The position numbers and the translations under genes are program-made. A stretch of 64,000 nucleotides of DNA from Dirofilaria immitis (lineage: Eukaryota; Nematoda; Chromadorea; Rhabditida; Onchocercidae), in the NCBI GenBank assembly GCA_024305405.1, contig JAKNDB010000088.1:62001-126000 (forward strand), written 5' to 3'. Of this stretch, positions 35,735 through 64,000 are shown piece by piece; position 1 is the stretch's first letter, and the number at the start of each line of letters is the position of its first letter. Below the pieces are notes generated by a model. It saw only the letters and a list, made by a program, of their open reading frames with translations, did not search any database and was not told the DNA's origin.

Positions 35735-38700
35735 ATGGTGGGTATAGATGAGAAGCGATATGCTGTTGGTGGATTTATTCATCGTAAAGAACTTGGCAAA
35801 AATGTACACAATTCATGGGAATTTCCATTTCTTGATTTTCCAAACAGGAATATCTATCAAAAAGATGTTAAAGGTCATTTCGGTTGTGTAAATGCTATCG
35901 AAGCATCAGCAGATGAGAATTTTTAGCTAGCGGTAAGTTTTTTTCTTTTTTTCCACCTTTCTTTCTTAGTTTTTTATGAAATTCATATTGTTATAAGCTA
36001 AGTTAATTTTCATTGAATGATGTGAGCAATTTTTTCATAGCATTTTTTGCTTCGTACATTGCTAAGTAATAAAATAGTTTCAGATCGGATAAGAAATCAT
36101 TTTTAAAGATACAGATATCATTTTACAGGTGGCGATGATCGGCGAGTATTGATGTGGAAACTTAATGATGTACAAGTGATGGAAAGGCCGAAACCTGTAG
36201 CAATTATGAAACAGATGCATTATTCCAACATATTTTCTGTTGGGTTTTCTAATAAGTTCGTTTCTGAATTACATTTTTTGTCAAATTTAAAGATTTTGAA
36301 AAAACAGAGAGCAAGAATAATCAATGGGATAAGATCAAATAGATAGTTTTGTTGCCTGTATTAATCTATAAGACTTACTTCTTGGCTCTATATTTTATGC
36401 TAAAGTAATTTTGTATTGAGTTGTGTGTAACATGAGTATTATTTGGTAACAGTATTTTTTTCTAGATGTGAAAAACTTTATTCAGCTGGGAATGATTCAT
36501 TTTGTACGTTCATGATATAGCAACGACCAGTGTGTTGCTTCGTTTTAAAGCTGATGAGCCTATTTATAACGTGGCCGTAAATGTAAGATTTGTAAAATAA
36601 CTAAGCTTTTTTAAATTGTACTCGAGTAATGAAACTAAAATACCAAAAGAATGAAGATTATTCTAGATGAGTATGGTAATTTATAAACTGAATCATCGGA
36701 ATCCTTTAGTTTACAATTCATTGCTTCTGATACTTTTGAGCTTCAACATAATATTTTAAACATTTAAGTAATTATAAATTGACTAATAATTCTTTTTGTA
36801 GTAGTAATTTATTATATGAAATGAAATGAAATTCCACATAAAAATGGGAATTCTCGAATTTCATAACTGTGTATTCGGATTATCATAGAGTGTTTTTTCT
36901 AGCCCAAGGATGATTCAGTCATAATGTCTGCCTCAGAAGATGGGAAAGTTCGTTTGTATGATTTACGAGGAGGTGAAGAAACTCTTGCTGTTGAAAGTTC
37001 AGGTACATTTTGTTACCAATCTTTTGACGATTTTATTTGGATCAAATTGAATTGAATTAGTTTTTGAGCAGCTAAAATATATTCTCAGGTACAATGTATT
37101 GTGCTCAATTTAATCCCCGACAAGTGCACATCATATCGGTTTGTAATGGACGTGATGGTTTATCGTTGCATGATATCCGTAAACTTGATAGGTGAGAGAT
37201 TTTACTTTTTTTTTCATTTTGCTACCCTTGTTTTGCTTTTTTAATGTAAGTAAATATAAAAGATATGCATTCATTGAGCAGAGTTTCTGTGTTAAAAAAA
37301 TATAAAAATCATCTAAATTCAATGATTTTAAATTTTCAGTCCTTGTTTCCAGTTTGATCAATTAACTAGAGCACGTGTAAATTTAAATATTAGTTCTGTT
37401 ATGTATGGACAATGGAGTGACGATGGGGAAGCTATTTTTGCTACACGTAGTCGTACGTCACCCATATTGTATGATGTATGTTTTTTAAGATACCATTGTT
37501 TACAATAAAGATTTTATGTTTTTATCAAATTATAATGATACTTATTATTAGACCGTTAGTCGTTTTATCCTTTTATGTCTTATACATTTTGTTATTAATA
37601 AAAAAAAGATAATTCTATGATATTATTTGTTAAAGCAACATTTATATTAACGAATGAAAATTAATGAAATCAAGGTCAGAAGATTGCCTTTATAAATTCT
37701 AAAGTGTTTTAGTTATTATCGGTCAACAGCCTCACTCTTTTTCGAAGAAATTTATTGGATAGAGAAACATTCTTTACTTTTAAAATTATATGTCAAATTT
37801 GATTTGCAGTTTGCGTAATTTCTGGTTAAATATTGTTTAAGTTGAATGGTGGTGGCAGTGTGGAATTTAACGATCAAAATTACCTGAATTCTTGTACAGT
37901 TAAATCATGTTCATTTATAAGTCGCGATCTTGTAATGACTGGTTCTGACGATTGGAATATATATATCTGGAAAGTGCCTGGGGATCGAGAATCTGTTGGT
38001 AAGAAGTGTTTTTCTTATAAAAATTTTGATACGTCACAGTTCCTTGCGTACAATAATTCGGTTTAAAAATTTGTTTTCAAAAAAGTTTTTATCGAATGAA
38101 TAAGTTATAAATACAACAGGGCTGTTTGTATTAAAGTTGTAATAATGTATTCGTTTTGTTACGTCTTTTTTTTCAGGACAAAGCGTGGATAAAGCCTATC
38201 GGGTTTTAGAAGGTCATCGGTCGATTGTCAATCATGCACGCTACAGTCCGTTGAACAGGCTTCTATTTTCATCGGGAGTTGAAAAAATCATAAAAGTAAT
38301 CACTAAAAATATATTTCTATTTCTTTTGTGTTATAATACTAACAATTATTTTGCATTTTATCGGCTTAATATTTTTCGATGGGTTTGATTCCATGCGTTT
38401 TTCTGAAAGCATGCGCAGTTAAGCTATTCTTTGCGAGAAATTCTGTGCTGCATGATCATAGTAACTGTATGATGTCGCAAATTGTCTCCTCTACCTCGGA
38501 GGACATTTAGTTTTATTCAGTTGTGGAGTGAGTGGAATGTGAATGGTTTCTATTTTGAACCGAAAAGACGAAATATGTTACCAGGCACGGATTATGCTGA
38601 TCCAGGAAATGATGACAGTATTGATGAGGATGTCAATATGCTTGCGTTTTCGATCTTCTCACTACTGTTCGTGTAAAGTTTTTCTTCCTCATCCGACATA

Positions 38701-40188
38701 AATTTAGAAAGTTTTCTCTTAAAGGTTTGAAATTGAATTTTGTTTTAGGGACTAAATTTTTTTCGATAAAAGTGTAACCAAAATTCTGGTTTTGTTAAGA
38801 AATTAGGATTATATATTGTAAAAATGAAGATGAAGCTTTGGTATTTTTTTTTTAATTTAAATAAACATTTTTTGCAAACTTTTCGATTATAATTTAAGCA
38901 GAGAACTGTTATAAAATAATACTTATAAACTGTACTTCCAGAGTGGGATTGACGAAGAAGGTCCGGAAGATGATGGCTTTCACAACTTGTCAGAAAATGA
39001 TGCTGGCAATGACCGCATTGTGATAGCAGCGAGGTTGATACGAGACGCTCATGTAAGTTATGCAATTTCTGTAACTTAATTCTACTTAAAAAGTGATTCT
39101 TTTTTGTACATTTAGCTCGACATAAGGAAAAAATGATTTAGTGAATAAATGCATAAGCTTAATGGAATAATATTATAAAAGAATATGCTTATACTATTCA
39201 GCAGAATTGTTCTGCTGATCTCTTTAAAATCTTAAAAGAACTACATGTCTGAAATAAAATGGCTTTAAAATTGTCAATTCTGTTTCATTTGAGAATCATG
39301 ATGATGAGGATGGAATTGGTCAAGAAGATGATGAAAATAGCGACGCAGGATTACAGCATATAGAAGACAGGATAATTATGGCGCGTATTAGGAGAAGAGC
39401 TGAAGTCAGTTTCGTCTGCCATATATTCAAATATTTTTAGCTATTTGTTTAAGTGACACATTACCGTCTATCATCCATTTTCTGAAAATGAAATTATAGA
39501 CGAATGGTCCGAAATTATTTTTCTTTCGAGGTTGGAAATGTGCAGAATTTCTCAGACTTAACCAAACATCCTGAAGTTTGGATGTTGAAAGAAAATAGAA
39601 AAGATTTTTAAATGTCCCAAAATAGAAAAGAGTTTTAAATTGCCAAACTTGAGATTTTTTTGTAGACTAAGATGTTATTAAATGAAAGGCAGATAGAAAA
39701 GTAATTTTTTGATGAGTAAGGATGGATGAGGAGTCCATATAGGCAATGTTTTAAATGTTTATACCACATTTTTCTTGAATTTGACATCCTTAGGGAAACT
39801 ACTGTCCAACTATTAAGTAACAATCTTAATTTTAGGAACCTCTGTATGTAATACCATCTCCAGAAATGTCAGATCCGGAACTTTTACCAGAAGAAGAGTC
39901 ATCCGGAAATGATAATTCCCAGCGAATCACTAATGGTAAGTTTTAAATCAGCATTGATTTTTGTCTTTAACGATTGTCTATTGATATGGGAAACTTAAGT
40001 AATTGGTAATGTTGCAGGTATTTTCTAGTCTCGATATTTTTATCTTTTCTTGGAATTCAGGGCTTACACTTAGTGTTTTCTTTTTCTTTTTCTCTGAAGA
40101 TTACTATATAGCAATGCTGGATTGGCAGCAGTTTAGTGAAAATGAAAGCAACTTTCTGCCAAGAACTTTAAGGAAGCCTGGGAGCTAA
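35735..40188 (+). CDS. DCAF5: WD40 protein, DCAF5 family (CUL4-DDB1 substrate receptor)
   Basis: Family members are substrate receptors of CUL4-DDB1 ubiquitin ligases. Exons: 35735-35932, 36129-36255, 36466-36582, 36903-37002, 37089-37191, 37340-37475, 37842-37998, 38177-38295, an unresolved segment about 38385-38526, 38585-38672, 38942-39052, 39294-39404, 39836-39935, 40100-40188. The first eight exons encode about 353 residues of WD repeats: GHFGCVNAIE, SGGDDRRVLMWKL, SASEDGKVRLYDLRG, TGSDDWNIYIWKVPGD, GHRSIVNHARY and SSGVEKIIK, in family order. The acidic tail is far shorter than in vertebrates and ends LRKPGS. The frame needs one extra T at 35920-35924, 36500-36503 and 38647-38650; 38385-38526 shows further breaks. 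Exons 7 and 14 use AAG acceptors and exon 12 apparently GAG. The start could be further upstream. Confidence 0.9.
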
Positions 40189-40526
40189 TGCTACTTCTAT
40201 TTGGCCAAAATTAACTGTTTTTATCATAAGATTACCAGACGATACAGTGACTGACGACTGTTTATTACTTTCGACTTAAAGGTCTTTTTTTCAGCCGATA
40301 CATAATAGGAATCACTGTTTCCTGGAATATGTTGCCTCATTATTAGGTTTTTTAATTGTTTTTCAAATTGTTTTAAATTACACTTTTGTTACACTATAGT
40401 ATTTCATTGTTCATAGCAATTCTTTTGTACATCACAGTCTCTAAATTCCTGCATCATGCTGAAAATTGCTTCACTTTATTATATTCATAAATTAGAACCA
40501 ATGCTGGCGTATAAAGAGCATAAAAT

Positions 40527-40532
40527 AATAAA
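40527..40532 (+). terminator. Candidate polyadenylation signal of the DCAF5-like gene
   Basis: AATAAA about 340 bases after the stop codon, followed by AT-rich sequence. In such AT-rich DNA the hexamer is weak evidence alone. Confidence 0.4.
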
Positions 40533-43500
40533 GTATAAGATTGTTGGGGAGATATCAAATATTTAATTTTATTTTACGAAACCCTTTGCTACTTTTATAA
40601 TAAAATTGTAGTACAAGCTGTTAGAATCATCTCTTACCAGCAAACTTAAAAAATTGACAGAATATTGACACTGCATCGGTTTTGATATTCAATATTGCAA
40701 GAAATCTTCCACTTTTCTGTAAAATATTTGGTTTACAATGATTTTTTAATTTACAAATTCCATAACTTTTCATTTTCTATGGATGGTACTTTTTAGAAAT
40801 TTCCCTGAATCATTTTTTTATTTTATGCTATCCAATTATATTTTATAATTTTCTTTCCATTTAGTTACTTTCATAGTATTTTTCTTTTAGTTTAATTTTG
40901 TCTTTTCGCGGGTAAAAACCTCCTTTAATTGATCCCTCCATTTTCAACTTTTACAATTATTTTTGTTTTTTATATAATTTTCTTCTTTCCTTAATGATCG
41001 AATGCATTTGTTTTCATCTTTTGAGTAATAACTGATGTATCTCCTCTAATCATTTCCTTTTTTTTTTGAATTCTAAATTTTGTCATTTCTAATTATATTG
41101 TCGATATATTGTATAAATGTGAAAATCCAGTCATAAGTCTTATGAATCGCAGAAATTGTATGCTTTTGATATATTAGAGGAGTCGTTAATTTTTGTCTTC
41201 CGCGTTCTATAATCACTTTTAGATTGGAAAATTTTACCCCATTCGTACCACCACATCTTGACGATATAATGTTTTAGACAAATTCTCTGAAACTTAATGA
41301 ACCCTAAAGGGTTTTTAATAGTAAGTTTGCGATGTAGCACTGCGTACCTTTCTGATCTGAATTTTTATTTGGTATCAGTATCATCCCAGTGTTCTTTATA
41401 CTTTTTTTAAACTTTTCCGGTTTGAAAGTGACAATTAATATATCTCCGTTTCTTTATTATTCCCTTTTCTACAGTTTTGCTGAGTATATGGTATTTAAAT
41501 TAGCCATATTTGTATATGTTGTTTATAATCCATATTGCATATTGTATGTTCTTTGAGAAATTACTTGTAATCCTTAGTTAACCCTTATTTTTATAGCAAA
41601 TGAAGGTATAGTGAGGTGAGAATTCATCAAATTAATTTAAGATTATGAGTGCTTCAAGTTTATTGGGATAACATGGGACGTGATGTTGCTATCAGTTTAT
41701 CGATTATATAAATGTTCTGGAAGTTATAGATCCTAATCTTAACATTGTTTTTATTGAAAATTGTACCACTTTCATAAGGTCATTTAGGTATTGTTCTATT
41801 TACCGATTACCTTGATATGCTTGTTGTGTCCTTTAAACATTTTCAGTTCTCCTAAATTTGTAAAAATTTATTTCTGATATTTACTCATTGAACAATAAAT
41901 TATGATTTAGATAGTAATTGCAATTATACTGCAACACCAAGCTCGAATTTATCCATTCCTGCTTCAACAGGTGGAAAATTACATTTCAATTTCATAGTTT
42001 TGCTTCATTGAAGCAAATTATAAGTTTCCATGATTCCGGAAGTTATAGATTCTTAGTATAAGCTTTCGAACTCGTAAATTCCATTTATTCTGATTCATAA
42101 CATTTAGTTCATCTATTAGCAATGATTTTCAATTTTAATAATAATCATTTTGTAATATTTTGATCTAACTTTTATGATCTGTACAATGCCGCGTAATATC
42201 CATATCGGCTAAATGCATCATTTTCCAAAGATTTCACTTATTTAATTGTTGCTAGGAAACGAGAAGTAATTATCTGAATTTTTACTCTTTTCGTATTAAT
42301 AGCAATATTTAAAATTTATGATATAAATTATATGATACATATAAAGGTATAAAATGTCGTTAGGTTTATTTTAGTCATATGATTTATATGAAAAATGCAA
42401 AAATAAAGGAGTAAATCAATAATTGCATTGGAGATCAAATCAATTTCTAAAATTATTTCCATAATATTATGTGAGATAGGAATAGAATTGATATATTCCA
42501 TCGGAGCATATATTTAATCTGTAAATATTATATGAATCATAGTAAATAACACGATTATTATCATTAACAATTTTACTTCTCGAAATGAAATAAAATGATA
42601 ATCAAATCATTTCTTTTTCATCGAATTAGCAATTTATGTGTCAAATTGAAGAAACTAGCACAGTTGAGTAATTTCAACCAACAAGCTAATTGTATCTTTT
42701 GAAATAATTCAATTTCAGATTATAAATTTTTCAAATTTTCGACAACAGATTGTTTAAATATTTATGATAATCAAATTAGATTTTTATATTTTTCTTATGT
42801 TCAACAAAAAAAAATGTTTCAATCATTACATTTTATAATATTATCATTTTTCACTATAAATTCCAGCATATCATATAAAATAGATATAATATTGAAAAAT
42901 TTCCTCTTGTTTTTGATCTCTTAATTAAAACGAAGATGATCTCTTAATTAAAATGAAGAATTGTATTAAATAGATAGCTAGAGTAATTGAATCTAAAAGT
43001 TTAATAGGAGAAAAAAAATTTACATGAATGCTGAAATAAATAAATAAATAATTATCATTATCACTATCATGATATTCTATTTCTATTTAACTAAATCAAT
43101 TTCAATATCTAATCTATTCATTTATCTTTATTTATGTCTTCTTTTTTTTTTTTCATTTTATTTTCCATTTTTTGATAACAAATTTTTTTTTTTAAAAAAA
43201 TTTCATTTAAAATTATATTGATAACATTAGATAAGAATTGAAAGAGGAAAAGATATAATTATGATGGAAAAATTAATCGCAACTACTGCAATTTTGCAAA
43301 GATTAATTAACATGCTATTTATAGTTATATTTATGAAAATATATTTAGTCTTTTGAGTTAAAGCATACATATGTATATATATATATATATGTATGTATAT
43401 TATACAAACAACTAAAGAGAGACGAAAAGAAAATTGATTTAATTTAATCAAATTTATATATCGATATATAAATAAATATATTTTGAAAAGTTTTATCTAT

Positions 43501-43699
43501 CCTTCTTCTCTCTAACATTCAATCCAATCCGTTTAATTCAATCCAATCTTGCCTATTATTCTCATTTCTCTTTCACATTATCTTCAGCAAATATATTTTT
43601 GACTTACCAACAACCAATTTCATTTCCGGGAGAATCTTACTTCATATTTTCAAATGCTCATTGTTTAAATGGACTAATCGAGAAAGACGAGCATATTAT

Positions 43700-43805
43700 A
43701 TTGCTATTACTACTACTACTACTATCAGTACTAGTTACTACTCTTACTACTATTATCACTACTACTACTGCTGCTGCTGCTGCTGCTATTACTAACTACT
43801 ACTAT
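43700..43805. repeat. (TAC)n/(GCT)n triplet tract
   Basis: TAC/CTA triplets followed by about six GCT (Ala-type) triplets and more TAC. The open frame across it (Leu, Thr and Ala runs) reflects the triplets, not a gene. Confidence 0.9.
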
Positions 43806-44906
43806 TTCAAATCTATTATTCTCTTATCATCTCTTATCTCTTCATTCATTGATATTATCGGGAAATTAGTATCATTGCGAAATTCGATGAAACAAATTAT
43901 TTCGGATATAATTAACCATTTATTTGTTTTTAAAAATTAAATTTTTACTTTCTCAAATAATCTATGATCTATGAAGCATTTACAAAAATTACTATCAATG
44001 GATCATGAATGTCCTGTTATTATTCTGCACCTATAAATATATGTATAGCAATAATTATTTTGCTAATTTAATTCATTAATTTGAAATTATTCTTCGATTT
44101 CATTACAATAAATCAATATTTTATCATACAAATCGATCATAGTATTATAACGGTCGAGGCATTATCAACTACTATCAATATATTATCAAAAATTATCAAG
44201 TGATAATTTTTACTGATAGATTATTTTGCGAAATTTCTTTATGATTTTTCGCTATTGTCTTAACAATTTTTACTGATTCGCGTTATTGCTTCAATTTTCT
44301 GCTAACATATTAAATAGGTGCAACTGATTTGCACCATTTAATTAACAATCATCATTATCATTGATAAAATTGTAAACAATTTTTGATAAAGCAAAATCGA
44401 TTTAATTACTGCTTTTTCCTAAAAAAAAAAAAAAAAAAAAAAGTACAAAAGCAGCTGAAAATAAAATAAACGAAACAAGAAGAAGAAGAAGAAAAAAACG
44501 AGAAAACGAGAAAGGAAAACGAAAATTCTACAAATTCGCTATTCTACAATTATCAATTGAAAATGCTTGATTCATTTTATAACTGATAATGGTGTATTAT
44601 TTACTTAATTGATATTCAAAACGATAAATGTACTACTCTTCGCTCGATTGCAAACAACAATTCATTTATTTGTGCCAAATGTGCTAAAAATAAAAATAAA
44701 AAAAAAAAAAAAGAAAAGAGAAAGAGAAGGAAAAATGAAAATAAATAAATAAATAAATGAAAGTGCCCAAAGCATTCTATTTTGCTCTTTTTTCCTCCTT
44801 TTATTTTTTAAACGAATAATAGATTGCAAATTTAATCGTTAACCTTTTATCAATTTGCTATCAATTTGTGATTTGTGAAAAAAAAAAAAAAAAAACAACA
44901 ACAAAA

Positions 44907-63859
<18,953 letters not shown>

Positions 63860-63922
63860 ATATTAATTTTTTGTTGATATAATTTAATCATTTGATATGT
63901 ATTGTTAAAAATAATCAATAAT

Positions 63923-63928
63923 AATAAA
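63923..63928 (+). terminator. Candidate polyadenylation signal of the kinase gene
   Basis: AATAAA about 65 bases after the TAA stop, a normal distance for a compact 3' UTR. The rest of the window is AT-rich with no feature. Confidence 0.5.
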
Positions 63929-64000
63929 GAAGATGTTGAAAATATGAATCAGAGCTATTCATCGAACGATATTTGAATATTTGAAAATAATTTACTGATT

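Larger units (their letters stand above)
40189..44906. other. Intergenic region, less AT-extreme, no gene found
   Basis: The first part is presumably the DCAF5-like 3' UTR; an AATAAA hexamer lies at 40527-40532. Sequence to about 42.4 kb is less A/T-skewed than elsewhere, but no exon chain or conserved peptide could be built. From about 42.5 kb it returns to A/T runs and microsatellites, including (TA)n at about 43376-43391. A short reverse frame at 41140-41340 has no recognisable content. Confidence 0.6.

Noticed and set aside
40003..40099. Open sequence before the last DCAF5-like exon as coding
   Set aside because: Only the part after the AAG acceptor at 40099 continues the frame and family-like tail; the Phe-rich part is the polypyrimidine tract.
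43599..43940. 113-codon open frame between the DCAF5-like and aminopeptidase genes
   Set aside because: The central half is Leu/Thr/Ala runs from TAC/GCT triplets. No acceptor-donor pair or family match supports it.

Overview
The window looks like nuclear DNA from a nematode, most likely a parasitic one with long introns (clade III-like). This is inferred from very AT-rich non-coding DNA full of tandem repeats, compact GT-AG introns, polypyrimidine-AG sites just upstream of start codons (spliced-leader-type acceptors), and paired globins of nematode type. Nothing is bacterial in layout: there are no operons, ribosome binding sites, CRISPR arrays or rRNA, and I saw no tRNA.

Six genes can be reconstructed exon by exon. 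On the plus strand two paralogous globins lie 12 kb apart (10484-12679 and 24581-27013), with identical intron positions. On the minus strand is a class IV histone deacetylase of the HDAC11 family (31476-33789). Divergent from it is a WD40 protein of the DCAF5 family (35735-40188). Then come a large membrane-anchored M1 aminopeptidase (44907-56685) and a CDKL1/4-type protein kinase (59826-63859), both plus strand. They share no obvious pathway; this is an ordinary eukaryotic gene neighbourhood.

The first 31 kb is mostly repeats: at least fifteen tandem families, several with periods of about 155-195 bp, plus a striking 51-bp minisatellite (14235-15840) that is open in both strands and richer in G+C than its surroundings. 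A five-unit 156-bp array sits inside an intron of the second globin.

The most important cross-cutting observation concerns sequence quality. Five of the six genes need single-base additions to read through, and every site is one base short, never one base long. Nearly all lie in short mononucleotide runs inside otherwise perfectly conserved exons. This points to homopolymer undercalling in the assembly rather than gene decay, and automatic gene models here will be broken. I found no convincing undescribed multi-gene system. The best leads are the minisatellite, a 33-bp near-perfect hairpin inside an aminopeptidase intron, a 24-bp perfect palindrome beside the HDAC11 gene, an orphan exon-like island at 28957-29061, and frequent use of AAG splice acceptors.
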